Shown here piece after piece: positions 11,986-22,479 of a DNA stretch of 64,000 bases. Position 1 is the first letter of the stretch. Every line of letters starts with the position of its first letter. The translations under genes were made by a program, and so were the position numbers. The DNA is from Halichoerus grypus (taxonomy: Eukaryota > Chordata > Mammalia > Carnivora > Phocidae), in NCBI RefSeq assembly GCF_964656455.1, contig NC_135725.1, forward strand, positions 47,561,688 through 47,625,687. The letters are read 5' to 3'. A model generated the notes under the pieces. It had not been told where the DNA came from, did no database searches, and worked only from the letters and a program-made list of their open reading frames with translations.

Positions 11986-12325
11986 AGTCATAGGCTTTCC
12001 AGACATTTTACCATTGTGGCCCCCCTCATCTGGACAGACTCCAGTTATTTACCTTCCGCTTCAGATGTGGGGCACAGAACTAGCCACGCACTCCAGACAG
12101 GGTCTGGTGAGTTCAGAGTGGACTGAGCCAACTGCCTCCTTTGTTCTGGACATTGGACTAATGCATCCTAATAGTGCATTTCTTGGATGGTCACTATGTC
12201 ATGGTGTTGTATTGCACAGACCCTGTGGTCAACTAACACAATACCGGGTTTGGGTTGGATTTTTGACCCTAGATGGCCTGCAAAGGAACCTCAGGTCCAG
12301 GGTGTCCGGGATTAAATTCCTTTCT
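11986..12325 (-). mobile_element. CR1/L3 LINE fragment
   Basis: Well-matched antisense CR1/L3: CATCTGGACAGACTCCAGTT (antisense of a conserved ORF2 C-terminal segment), GATGTGGGGCACAGAACTAG, TGTTCTGGACATTGGACTAA, then TGTGGTCAACTAACAC. The 142-codon plus-strand frame 11969-12397 is an accident of this repeat and runs into the adjoining SINE. Confidence 0.75.
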
Positions 12326-12354
12326 ATATCTTATTCAGCCTATATATATTTTTT

Positions 12355-12561
12355 GGTTTTTTTTAAGATTTTATTTATTTCTCTGACAGAGAGATAGAGA
12401 GAGAGAGAGAGCACAAGCAGGGGGAACGGCAAGCAGAGGGAGAGGGAGAAGCAGGCTCCCTGCTGAGCAGGGAGCCCGATGCAGGGCTCGATCCCAGGAC
12501 CCTGGGATCACGACCAGAGCCGAAGGTAGACGTTTAATTGACTGAGCCATCCAGGTGCCCC
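12355..12561 (-). mobile_element. SINEC: Can-SINE, antisense
   Basis: TTTAAGATTTTATTTATTTC start, GA-rich tract, TGAGCCATCCAGGTGCCCC end. Short TSD CAGCCTATAT (12336-12345) versus CAGTCTATAT (12562-12571). Confidence 0.92.
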
Positions 12562-12571
12562 CAGTCTATAT

Positions 12572-13653
12572 GTTTAAAGGGTTTTGTTTTCATTCTGTTT
12601 TTCCCTCCTTTCTTCTATTATTTTTTTTCAGATTATAAAAATAAACTTATAAATGCAAAAAAGTATAGCAAAACCAATAGAAATAATAACTCAAACAGAG
12701 ATAACCACCATTATCTAAATATAATAAACATTAAATATAATTTTCTATTTCTATGCTTGAGCTTAAGTAATGTAATGATTTTCCCTCATTATTGTTAGAT
12801 CATAAGAATTTAATTTCCAATGTCATTAAATGGTCTTCATATGTGCTTCTTGTTCTAGGACATTTAAGGCTTCCGGTTTTTTTACTGTATAAAGAATATC
12901 TTTATATTTAAATATTTGCTTGCATTTCAGAATATTTCCTCAGAAGAGAACCCTAGAAGCATATTCAAAGCTTCTTCGATACTTATTTACAAATTGTTCC
13001 ACAAAATTTTTGGCTAGTTAAAATTTACAATTCTACTTGCATTGTGAATTCTAAAGAAACAAACCATGCTGATTGATACAAGAAAATAGAAATAAGCTAT
13101 TCTCTTAATTTTCATTTTTAATTACCAGCAGTGTTAAAGATTTAAAAATGTCTGAACCACTTATATTTCCTTTTGTGTAAAATGTAGTTATCTTTTTCTG
13201 GTGTGTACATGGTGGTCTTACAGATTTTCTTATAAATTTGTGTAATCCTTTTCTATATAAGAATTTAAATTCTCAATTTGTTATAGCTTTTATAAGTATT
13301 TATCCCAATCTACTTGGAACTTTAAATTGTTTTTGTGATTAAACAAATACAGATTAAAAAATACAGCTCTGTCTGTACACATATCATTTAAGTGCTGCAA
13401 TAGTAAAAAATTCAGAAGTTTTCTTACCTGATTTACTTTCTCTTTCAGTTTGACATGACTTAAAAAGTCAAGTGAAAAAGAAGCTTTCATGGGCTTCACT
13501 CTAAATAACTCTTATATAAATCCTTTCAAATGCAGTTAGAAGTAAGTCAGGAAGAGTCTTATTTCTCTAATAAAACGAAGGACTTAAAAATGTAATTGAG
13601 GGTATGAGTTGGGACCTGCAAAGACTGAATTCCAGGACTTGCCTTCCTATTTT

Positions 13654-13655
<2 letters not shown>
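12572..13655. other. AT-rich DNA, probable old L1 remnants
   Basis: The phrase 'TTTCCTCAGAAGAGAACCCT' near 12940 followed by ATTGTTCCACAAAATTTTTG resembles degraded antisense L1 3' sequence. I cannot set boundaries. No gene seen. Confidence 0.3.
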
Positions 13656-13693
<38 letters not shown>

Positions 13694-13713
13694 CGTGCGT
13701 GTGTGTGTGTGTT
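13656..13713 (+). repeat. (GT)n microsatellite
   Basis: About 29 GT-type dinucleotides with an ACGCGTGC interruption in the middle. Alternating purine-pyrimidine sequence capable of Z-DNA; probably polymorphic. Confidence 0.95.
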
Positions 13714-13854
13714 TCACCATCAAAAGAAATTAATAAGATTCATATAATTCTTTCTTCTGTTACGTGGTAACCTCTCAGTCACCATCAGATGATGTTAACT
13801 TATGTTATGACTTTTGTTAAAATTCTAATCTTAACCCAGTTTTCCTTAGGAAGG

Positions 13855-14010
13855 ATTTTGGAATCACATCATTCTAACCCTATTTTCTCATCTGTAAAGT
13901 GGGGATACTAATGCTCTTTTCGCAGTGCTTCTGTTGGACTACACATTATAGTGTATGTAAAGTATCGAACCTAGAGCCAGCACCTAGGAGATGCTAGGTT
14001 AATGTTGCAG
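13855..14010 (+). repeat. MIR fragment
   Basis: Sense MIR 3' half: TTTTCTCATCTGTAAAGTGG, then GTAAAGTATCGAACCTAGAG. Confidence 0.75.
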
Positions 14011-14177
14011 TTCTCTACTCTGTTTCTCACTCCTGTCTCAAGCTAGGAAAGACTCTGTAGTTCCTGAGAAAAAAACCTATGTGCCTCTTAGTGCAGGCAT
14101 CCTATATTGTCATTAACCCCAATAGCATGCCAAGCTGATATCAGAAGGGAAAAATAAGTGGTGGTTGAATTGTGCAT

Positions 14178-14205
14178 ATTATTCATTTATTCAACAAACA
14201 TTCTC
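14178..14205 (-). repeat. L2 3' end, split by SINE
   Basis: ATTCATTTATTCAACAAACA is the antisense L2 terminus. The rest resumes at 14419 after the SINE (GTGTGCCTAGTGTTGTATAA) and runs to about 14510. Confidence 0.65.
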
Positions 14206-14408
14206 TTTTTTCTTTTCTTTTTTTTTAATATTTTATTTATTTATATGAGAGAGACAGAGAGAGAGAGAGAGCATGAGCTGAGAGAGGGAAAAGCAGGCTC
14301 TCCGCTGAGCAGGGAGCCCAGAATTACTGGGGGCTTGATCCCAGGACCCTGGGATCATGACCTGAGCCAAAGGGAGATGCTTAACCAACTGAGCCACCCA
14401 GGCGCCCC
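14206..14408 (-). mobile_element. SINEC: Can-SINE inserted in L2
   Basis: T-rich start, TATTTTATTTATTTATATGA, and TGAGCCACCCAGGCGCCCC end. TSD AAACATTCTC at 14196-14205 and 14409-14418. An extra AATTACTGG insertion sits in the body near 14322-14330. Confidence 0.94.
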
Positions 14409-14510
14409 AAACATTCTCAAGAATCAAATGTGTGCCTAGTGTTGTATAAAGTACGGGTCATACAGAGAATAATAAAACTCTCTTCCTGCATTGATAAGAC
14501 AGTACTGGAA

Positions 14511-15334
14511 CATCATGAATAAACACGGAGAAATACTCATCAACTTAATTTTACCACTAGGTCTACAGCTATTTTGCTGCGCTAAACCTAGATTTCCCTG
14601 GAAACAAGAAATAATCACAGTGACCACTTGGCACTATGGTATGGGTGAGATCAACTCTGCAAATGTGCCATGTGATAATCCAGAAGAATCAGGGAAAATA
14701 TGTATTTATTAAGTCAACTGAGTATAGAGACGGGTCCTCATAGCACACCGTGGTACCATTTATTGCCAGAAGAAATGGTTTATATGTGTGTGATGCTGAC
14801 AAGATATTCCAAAAAAGAAAATTCAAATAACAAGAGTAGACCGTTTGGTCCCAGAAGAACTGCTGCTCCATCTTTCATGCACAGGGCAGATTACTGACCA
14901 CATAACTCTCTGTGGAATATTCATAAATTCAAGTTTCTTGGAATGACACTGCTTTTAATAGTAAGTAAAATAAACTTTTATGAATTTGTTTTAGTGGACT
15001 TATGATTCACATTTTTCTTGTAGAATGACTTTTTATTTTCAAGATGTGTATTCTTAAGGCTTCACAAAACTGAAAAAGGAAGTCTTAGAGAAGAATGGCA
15101 GGAGAGGAGATTATTTCTCACCTACTTGACTTGTTTTACTTAATAGAATAGGAACTTACGTTTTATGACCTACAAAATGCTAATTGCCAGCGTAGGAGTC
15201 ACTGAATTTTTTTAAAAAGGGGAGGGAATCATTTTCTTAAACTAGGATAAAAGTTTAATTTGAAGGATACTTACAAGAGAAACAGAGGTCTGCTTTTCAT
15301 GTCTCTTAGTTTGTGCATTCTTATTTTTTTTCAG
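14511..15334. other. Unique DNA upstream of candidate exon A
   Basis: No repeat recognised. Several 60-70 codon frames on both strands without domain. The last 30 bases form the pyrimidine-rich acceptor region of candidate exon A. Confidence 0.5.
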
Positions 15335-15463
15335 AACCTCAGATCAACTAGATTTCAGAACATTTTTATTCATTATTTCCAAAAATAGACCTGACTCAGA
15401 CACATTAAATAATTTCAATGGAGGTTCTTTCTTCCTGAAAAAAAATAACCACTTAAACATCAG
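15335..15463 (+). other. Candidate exon A (129 nt), unidentified
   Basis: What is seen: a strong 3' splice site (TGCATTCTTATTTTTTTTCAG ending at 15334) and a strong 5' splice site (CATCAG/GTGAGTG, GT at 15464-15465) bound 129 nt outside any repeat I recognise. One frame, starting at 15336, is open throughout (42 codons, including FRTFLFIISKNRPDSD), leaving one base before and two after, so both intron phases would be 2 and the exon could be skipped in frame. In AT-rich DNA a 42-codon open stretch arises by chance quite often, and I recognise no protein. It could equally be an lncRNA exon or a decoy pair. Confidence 0.25.
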
Positions 15464-15689
15464 GTGAGTGTTTGGTGCTTCCAAATGATATTACCAATAT
15501 TTAATTAAAAGCTACAGCTTAAGTGAACTGTAGAATGTACTTTTTTACCATTATGCTTTAAACCCTCTGGTTCTCCCTCAGCTGTGTACGTGACCATCTG
15601 GGAGATGTTTGTGCAGTCTGATGGGTAGACACATCATTATTAAAAGTCTGGTTTACAAGTCTTGGATATTTAAGAGGTCAGGCAGAATA

Positions 15690-15800
15690 GGAAAATTAAA
15701 AAGAAAAAAAAGTAACGAACGGAAACGAAAAGGAAAAAGAGAGGAGGAGACGAAAAGAAAGGAAAAACAAAGAAAAAAAAAGGAAAAAAAACTTAGGATG
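15690..15800 (+). repeat. Purine-rich low-complexity tract
   Basis: Almost pure A/G for about 110 bases (GAAAAGGAAAAAGAGAGGAG and similar). The lysine/arginine-rich frame 15609-15806 is a by-product. Such tracts can form triplex DNA. Confidence 0.85.
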
Positions 15801-16802
15801 ATATAAATGTGTTTTGATTAATTTGCTTATTTTCCGAAACTTCCACAAAACACTCCATCACTGCCCCCAGCAAATGCGTTTTCTCTCAAGGTCAGGTTGT
15901 AGGACGTTTGAAAGAAGCCCATAAAGTGATAAAATCTTTCGCCCTGGCATTTTCTGAGTATGGCCATTCATGCCCTTTGCGAGGCATTTGCTGGATCCTT
16001 GTCCTTTTATAAATAAAAGCCAAAGTAAACACTTGCACAAATAATATCACCAACAGCACCGGTCACATCTTTAAGGTAATAACCTCTTTGTACATCAAGG
16101 TAGGAACCACCATCAATTCCTACCCCCACTCATTTTGCACCCTCATACGACTTGCACCATACGCACATGTAACGTGTCATACATGTGTAAGCAGAATTGC
16201 ATGATACAATCAGAATTCGGTACAGTGGTTACGTCTGAGGGGAAAATGATTCCAAATGATCTAGAAAGAGTGCTATGTAATTTCAAACTAATTCTAACAT
16301 ATTCTAAAGAGTAGCCATAATGTGATTCACATATACACTTTTGCTTTCTATGGTTTATTAAATATTTATTTTGACCTTTCTCACTTCGTTCTCTTAGTTT
16401 CAGCTTATTCTGAAAAATATAAAAAGTAGTGCTGACTATTCCTCCCTTTAATTCACATCTTTCCCTGACAACTTGTAATTCATAATATTGACAGGTGTTT
16501 TTAACAGTAAAGAGTAAAAAATAAAATGAAGGGTAGGAAAGGTTGAAAAACGTTGGAGGAATTAAATTTTAAAAAGCTAAGCCAGTCCACATTATTTATC
16601 TGATATTATTATGAGAACACTTCCCATGGTGTTCAGAGCACTGTTTTTTGTTTTCTTTTGCTTTGTGGAAGGTTATAGGAAGAGATATCTAAGAATATCT
16701 TTGATCAAATGGATTATCTCTTGGTTCCTTCTTACCACATTATTATACTTCCTATAATTTACCAAATAAGCCAGAGTTTATTTTATTAATGTATTTGGGA
16801 CT

Positions 16803-16820
16803 GTGTGTGTGTGTGTGTGG
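16803..16820 (+). repeat. Short (GT)n
   Basis: Nine GT units between CTGT and GGTCTC. Confidence 0.85.
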
Positions 16821-17424
16821 TCTCAGTTGCTGCTATTTTAAAAGGGGCTTCAAATCTGCACGGGGGATAAGAGAATAGCTTTTAGTTACAGGTAACTAAA
16901 GACCAGTAATTAACAACTGTCAGTGCATTTTGAAAGATTAGACTTTACCAGGGACATCCTTGAATGTTGGACAATCAGAAGAAAAAATGATCTATAAATG
17001 TAAAGAAAACTCTGGGTGTTATAAAAGCATGATAAAATCTTTAGGAAATGTTCTTTGGTTTCATTTATTTTTCATTCAGTTTGAAGGTAGCTCCATTTTG
17101 TTTTGTAATCACAAGACTTTCTTAATAAACCTGGGCTTGCTTTCTTTATTTCTCCCTTTCCCTGACCTATTTATCATGAAAATTCTGTTGGCATTGCTTT
17201 TTGTGAAAACCACCTCATACCACAGATCGCAGTAGGACACTGCATGCATTTTAAGCATTTTAAGCGTTAATGGTATGTCATGCTGTACAGAGAACTTCTA
17301 AATTCCCTTCCTGATTTTATAGACACTGTAACAGTGACCGTAATGACTGAGTCAATAAATAGTTCATTGCAACTGAGAGTTTGATTTTGTGTAAAATCCA
17401 TAGAAGTATCTACTTGGCAGCTGA

Positions 17425-17690
17425 CAGCATGAAATAGTGGTTAAGAATTCAGATTCTAGATCTACACTGCTTCGGTTTAAATCTTGACCTTGCCCTTGGA
17501 GGCCAAATGGCATTGAGTAAGTGGCTTACCTCTCTGTATCGCAGTTCTCTTGTCTGTAGAACAGCCCTTGTCATGGGTAACAATTTCAAAGGGTGGTTGT
17601 GAGGTTTAAAGGAATTAATACTTGCAAGATGTTTCAAACTGTGCCTGGTACATAGACGTGCCCAATAAAAGTTAACTATCATTGTTGGTC
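17425..17690 (+). repeat. MIR, nearly full length
   Basis: Sense MIR: ATAGTGGTTAAGAATTCAGA, AGTGGCTTACCTCTCTGTAT, GTGAGGTTTAAAGGAATTAA, TGCCTGGTACATAGACG. Confidence 0.85.
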
Positions 17691-17736
17691 AAGCAATTCT
17701 GCAGCACTTGGGAACTCAAACTGAATATTGTTTCTT

Positions 17737-17786
17737 TTTTTTTTTTTTAATATAACTTTTTTTCTGAGTATAGTTGACACATGTGG
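17737..17786 (-). mobile_element. Tiny L1 3' stub
   Basis: T tract then TCTGAGTATAGTTGACACAT, antisense of an L1 3' UTR. TSD ATATTGTTTCTT (17725-17736) versus ATGTTGTTTCTT (17787-17798). Only about 50 bases were inserted. Confidence 0.65.
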
Positions 17787-17798
17787 ATGTTGTTTCTT

Positions 17799-18334
17799 GG
17801 CAGGGAAATGTCTGCCTATCACTATATATTCTAATTTTCTACTTCACCTATGTCTTCATTGCTTATGAGTCTCAGTCTAGCCCAATTTGGGTCGTGGTTT
17901 CTATTATTACAGAAAGCATTTAAAGGCCGTTGGCTGAGGCAAACGTTAGCCTTGTGTAGTTGGATCCTGCATGTTGTTGCTGTCCCCGATCTGGTCTTCT
18001 GCTTCCCAACTCACCTGGCCCTGTTTAATTTTTGCAGGCTGATACCTCATTTTTAACTTGGATTTTTAAACACATACATTGATTAGCCATTTGGCAACTG
18101 TATCCTCCTCTTTTTGACTATTTGTCTGCCAAAATTATGATTTCCAGCTTGTTCTGACCCTCCTATTTAGCCTATTTTGTCTCTTTCAGCCTCACACCCA
18201 CTTCCTTGAGCTCCTTGCTCCAAGCTGATAGCAGAAGGAGGCCTTAGAAAACATTAGTTTCGTAGCTTTATCTTCAAACATAAGGAGAAGCCCCCTTGGT
18301 TCATAAAGGCTAGAGAATGTAGCAGTGATTCATA
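17799..18334. other. Unique DNA
   Basis: No gene or repeat recognised. The 68-codon frame 17850-18056 shows hydrophobic runs but no known motif. Confidence 0.45.
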
Positions 18335-18359
18335 CATTTTAGTGGACACCAGAATCAAA
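18335..18359 (+). mobile_element. MER5A-like DNA transposon, left part
   Basis: Fragment of a non-autonomous hAT-Charlie element (ACACCAGAATCAAATG) continuing after the SINE at 18590-18700. Confidence 0.55.
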
Positions 18360-18373
18360 TGTGGGTGTGTTTA

Positions 18374-18575
18374 TTTTTTTAAATAATATTTTATTTATTT
18401 ATTTGAAAGAGAGACAGCAAGAGCGAGAGACGGAACACAAGCAGGGGGAGCGGGAGAGGGAGAAGCAGGCTTCCCGCGGAGCAGGGAGCCCGATGCGGGG
18501 CTCGATCCCAGGACCCTGGGATCATGACCTGAGCTGAAGGCAGACGCTTAACGACTGAGCCACCTAGGTGCCCCT
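18374..18575 (-). mobile_element. SINEC: Can-SINE inserted in MER5A
   Basis: Antisense, near consensus (GATGCGGGGCTCGATCCCAG), ending GAGCCACCTAGGTGCCCC. Perfect 14-bp TSD TGTGGGTGTGTTTA at 18360-18373 and 18576-18589. Confidence 0.96.
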
Positions 18576-18589
18576 TGTGGGTGTGTTTA

Positions 18590-18700
18590 AAATGCAGATT
18601 CCTGAACCATTTTCCCAAAGATTCTGATTAACTAAGTCTGAAATGGACATGATGAATCTGCATTTTAGTCCACTTGCTAGGTGATTTTGATGCGGGCAGT
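18590..18700 (+). mobile_element. MER5A-like DNA transposon, right part
   Basis: AAATGCAGATTCCTGAACCA, AAGATTCTGATTAACTAAGT, GTGATTTTGATGCGGGCAGT are degraded MER5A blocks in order. Confidence 0.75.
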
Positions 18701-19180
18701 CCAAGAACATTTATTTGAGAGACACTTAACCTGACTAAATCTCTGCCATTGAATATATAGCCCGTGTGCTGACCTCTTCCTATGAACGACTTTCTTGTAC
18801 TCTGGAAGGCATTGTGCACTGGGTCAGCTAATCGTGCTTCAAAATAAATGAACAGTGAAAAGGAGGAGTGTGTAGAGATAACATTTCGTCCAGGGTTAGA
18901 AATTTTTCACGATTGAATTCTTGCAGCACCCCGTTAGGTGGCCAGTGATGTTTTTGCAATATCTCACCCGTCAGAAGACAGGAATGAGCCCAGACTTTCC
19001 CCAGATTACTCTTCTATATTATTACCTCTCTAGAATTTCAGATAGTTTCAGAATTAGCACTTACCATTTTAGAAGGCTATGCAGTCAGAAGGTTTGGGAG
19101 AAAAATGAAGCTATTCTCTAAGTGACTACTCTTTAGTGTGTTCTTTATTCCACTGCTTTTCATTTTTGTTTTTGGTTTTG
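18701..19180. other. Unique DNA
   Basis: No repeat or gene recognised before the poly-T start of the next L1. Confidence 0.5.
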
Positions 19181-19335
19181 GGGTTTTTAAAAATTTTTTT
19201 ATTATTATGTTCAGTCAGCCAACATGTAAGTACATCATTAGTTTTTGGTGTAGTGTTCGATGACTCACTAGTTGCATATAACACCCAGGGCTCATCACAT
19301 CACATGCCCTCCTTAATGCCCATCACCCATTCAGG
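19181..19335 (-). mobile_element. L1 3' end, 5'-truncated
   Basis: Antisense carnivore L1 3' end: TCATTAGTTTTTGGTGTAGT, GTTGCATATAACACCCAGGG, CCTCCTTAATGCCCATCACC. No clear TSD; boundaries approximate. Confidence 0.82.
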
Positions 19336-19955
19336 CATTTTTACACCTACATGCCTGAATTCAAGCCCCATGTCCCTACCACTAACCTCAAACCAGAGAC
19401 TAGGAGAGAAGAATGGAGTTTTTTTCTTCACTGAGCAAGGCTGACTGATGCCACAGTCCCACCTTCCCCAGCCGGTCCTGGCCTATTCTGGAAGCAGTCC
19501 AGCCCCAGACTCCTTCCTGAGTGCACAATCCCTGCCAAATCCCAAAACATCTGACTGTGACGAATTTAAACTGCACAGGCAACATCGAAATCCATTCTTC
19601 ATTTCTGGCTTCTTTGGAAGAGGAAGACATGGTCTCTGCTCTCCAGTTCATTTGGCTAGCCAGGAAGTCAGAAAAGTCAATGACTTACTTGCGCCATAGC
19701 TGAGGATGGACCCAGGTGCACAGAAGCGCCTCCCATACCAAGGGTGACTGACAGGGTCCTTAGAGCCTTTGAGACTTTCTTAAAGTTCTCTGTCTTCATG
19801 ACTGAGATTCTAGATCACTCATGCATTTCCAGAGTCTGACCTAATAGCATCATCTCCTGAGCAGTTCCTTTATAATTTACTAAACATTAAAAGGCTCCCC
19901 CATCTCTCCTCAATGGAAAACAATTTCTCCTTCCTTTATATCCCGTAATACTCTA
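19336..19955. other. Unique DNA
   Basis: Several overlapping 60-83 codon frames on both strands (19400-19703), none with a recognisable domain. No repeat identified. Confidence 0.45.
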
Positions 19956-19959
19956 CCTC

Positions 19960-20110
19960 AACATCCCTGTGGTGTTTACCAAAGTTAACCTTGCATTACG
20001 GCTACTTAAATACATGTTCTCTCCCAGATGAGAGATTCCCTGAGAATATGCTCATCTCAGTGCCTTGCACAAAGCACCAACATAACTGATGCTTAATATA
20101 TATTTGAACA
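19960..20110 (+). repeat. L2 3' end, split by SINE
   Basis: Sense L2: GAGATTCCCTGAGAATATGC, CTCAGTGCCTTGCACAAAGC, CTGATGCTTAATATATATTT, ending at the SINE site; AAATGAATTA follows the SINE. Confidence 0.7.
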
Positions 20111-20287
20111 GGGGTGCCTGGGTGGCTCAGTCGTTAAGCGTCTGCCTTCGGCTCAGGTCGTGATCCCAGAGGTCCTGGGATCGAGCCCCGCGTCGGGCTC
20201 CCTGCTGGGCAGGAAGCCTGCTTCTCCCTTTCCCACTCTCCCTGCTTGTGTTCCCTCTCTCGCTGTGTCTCTCTCTGTCAAATAAAT

Positions 20288-20368
<81 letters not shown>
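20111..20368 (+). mobile_element. SINEC: Can-SINE with expanded microsatellite tail
   Basis: Near-consensus head and body (GGGGTGCCTGGGTGGCTCAG). The tail after AATAAATAAAA has become a compound repeat. TSD ATATATTTGAACA before the SINE recurs at about 20369-20381. Confidence 0.95.

Positions 20369-20374
<6 letters not shown>
20292..20374 (+). repeat. Compound (TC)24-(AT)17 microsatellite
   Basis: Uninterrupted TC from 20292 to 20340 followed at once by AT from 20341 to 20374. Grown from the SINE tail plus an AT-rich target site. Expected to be highly polymorphic. Confidence 0.97.
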
Positions 20375-20377
<3 letters not shown>

Positions 20378-20381
20378 AACA

Positions 20382-20885
20382 AATGAATTAACAAAGGAAA
20401 CACCTTCTGATAAAAGGTCCTGAACCTGAGGGATCAGAGATTGCTCTGATCTGAATCATTTCCTGTTGCTTTAGATAATGCAATCCTCCACTTCTGGCCT
20501 TAAAATAAAAGAGAAAACCAACACAAATCCTCCAAATTCTGGAAAGATTTTAGCAGATTCGAGGAGTTTTTCTTTACACTTAATATGCTGAAAAGCAAAT
20601 GCCAAAGATTTTCATCATTCCATGTTTATGTTTTAGTAAATGCTCTCTTCACAGAAATCTGATGTGTACATCTGAAGGCTATGTTTTGTAATTTGTTGAG
20701 AAAAAGACAGAATAAAAACTGGCGGGGGAACTTTCTCCAAAACTGCTGCATGAAAATGCTTTACCTTGACCTTGAAGACTAAATAAAAATACCTGTGAAA
20801 AATACCAAATACAGAATATTTACTTAATTGTTAAGACCACAGGTAAAATCATGAGAGTGAAGACAATTGAACATTTCCATGAACC
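20382..20885. other. Unique DNA
   Basis: No gene or repeat recognised. Confidence 0.5.
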
Positions 20886-20889
20886 TTAC

Positions 20890-21075
20890 CATTTGCTGGA
20901 CTATGTGCAAATTGCTTTCACATAGATTTTCTATTTAATACCTATAGCCACTGGGTGACATTGGCATTATGAACTCTATTTTACAGATCAGGAACTGGGG
21001 CTCAGGGAACCCAAGATCTGTGGACAAGATCACTCATTAAATAAGCAGAGGAGGCAGGCTACAGACCCAATTTTA
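20890..21075 (-). repeat. MIR copy
   Basis: Antisense: TGCTGGACTATGTGCAAATT, ATTTTACAGATCAGGAACTG, then CAAGATCACTCATTAA. Confidence 0.7.
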
Positions 21076-21514
21076 TCTAACTCCATGTTCCATCTTCTTT
21101 CATTATGTTGGTTATGTATCAAGATGTAGTTGAGCTACCAAAATGAGAAATCAGGAATATCTTATTTTAATGCATTTTTAATGCATTGTAAGTAAAGTTA
21201 ATAATTTATTCATTCTGCAGAAGTACTCTTTCAGTGGCTACATTATTGTTCAAAGCTCTTACATATTATGTAGGTTTGAAATGAAGGTGCATAATTGCAC
21301 TAAATGGCCTTGGAAATGCAATATAAAGCAGATTAGATTTAGGACCTCTGAAAATCCCCAAAGGAGTTATAATCCAATTTCAAAACACTAAGGTCATACT
21401 GTGGCAACCTTCGGAAAAGGGCGTCCTAAGCTACTGATACGTGTCCTTCTCAGAAGGGGTGGGAGCTGATGGGATGGGGCGGGGAGGCATTTAGAGTCTT
21501 TACTTAGTAACTTA

Positions 21515-21660
21515 TTTTTTCTCTCTAACATTCATCTTTTTTATTTATAAAATGGGAAAAAATAATAGTATGCACTTTGTGCAGATGTAAAATAAGATGA
21601 TGTATATAAAGTGCTTATCAGAATATCTGAATAAATCCTGCCTGTTTTAATTATTGTTCT
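21515..21660 (+). repeat. MIR 3' half
   Basis: Sense: TTTATAAAATGGGAAAAAAT, GATGTATATAAAGTGCTTAT. Confidence 0.68.
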
Positions 21661-21824
21661 TGAAGCACAAATACAACAGGTGTTCAGCAACCATCTAGCG
21701 AGCACCTGAAAGCGTCAGGTACTATATTATAGGCAGATAAATACAGCTGTGAGAAGACAGACAAGATCGTTAACCAGTGGGAATGTCAACAACCTTATTT
21801 TATCAAAGAGTAATTGTGTTGCCA

Positions 21825-21975
21825 TTAAGAGTAGCATCTACTGAGTGCACATTGTCGCCAAGTACATTGCCTATCAATCACACAAGTTAGAATGATTATC
21901 CCCATGCACAGATGAAGAAACTGAGGTTCAGAAATAATAATCGACGTGGCCAAGGCCAAACACCTACTGATTGAG
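21825..21975 (-). repeat. MIR copy
   Basis: Antisense: TCTACTGAGTGCACATTGTC, GATGAAGAAACTGAGGTTCA, GTGGCCAAGGCCAAACACCT. Confidence 0.72.
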
Positions 21976-22044
21976 GGACCTGCAATTTACACCAGGGCTA
22001 CTGGTTCCAGTCTATGTTCATTTCACTGTTCTTCAGACATTCTT

Positions 22045-22066
22045 TTTCTTTCTTTTCTTAAAAGAT

Positions 22067-22105
<39 letters not shown>

Positions 22106-22304
22106 TTTTGAGAGGTGGGGGAAGGGCGAGGGGCAAAGGGACAGAATCTTCAAGCAGACTTCCTGAAGAGCAAGGAGCCGGACTTGGGGCTCAACTCAGG
22201 GCTCAATCTCATGACCCATAAGATCATGACCCATGAGATCATGACCTGAGTCAAAATCATGAGAATCATGAGATGCTTAACCAACTGAGCTACCCAGGCG
22301 CCTC
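22045..22304 (-). mobile_element. SINEC: Can-SINE with expanded (TTTA)n and internal duplication
   Basis: Antisense copy ending GAGCTACCCAGGCGCC. The AAATA tail is expanded to about ten TTTA units (22066-22108), and the head contains a tandem repeat of the ATCATGACCC block near 22207-22245. TSD CTTCAGACATTCTT at 22031-22044 and 22305-22318. Confidence 0.93.
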
Positions 22305-22479
22305 CTTCAGACATTCTTCTAACATTCTTCTTAGCTCAGGCATTTCCAGCTATTGTTCCCTGTATTTGCAGAATGAGTTTTTTGGAACATAGTGATAGTT
22401 TCATAGAGTAATGTCTTAAATAGCCTGCTGCAATTAGCTGGGATAAAGGTAAAAACATAGTGTGCATGCTATCAAACTC

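Larger units (their letters stand above)
15464..17420. other. Unique AT-rich DNA
   Basis: Contains a purine-rich low-complexity tract at 15690-15800 and a short GT repeat at 16803-16820. No interspersed repeat or gene recognised otherwise. Confidence 0.5.

Noticed and set aside
11969..12397. 142-codon open frame, longest on the plus strand
   Set aside because: It runs through an antisense CR1/L3 fragment and ends in a Can-SINE; the residues follow repeat sequence, not a protein family.
15609..15806. Lysine-rich 65-codon frame
   Set aside because: A by-product of the purine tract 15690-15800.
18391..18618. Frames reading LGGSVVKRLPSAQVMIPGSWD-like peptides at many sites
   Set aside because: This recurring peptide is the translated Can-SINE head; it appears in every near-consensus SINE and is not a gene family.
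20111..20185. tRNA-like heads of the SINEs as possible tRNA genes
   Set aside because: They retain A- and B-box-like words but are fused to SINE bodies with TSDs and lack a tRNA 3' half; they are SINE promoters, not tRNA genes.
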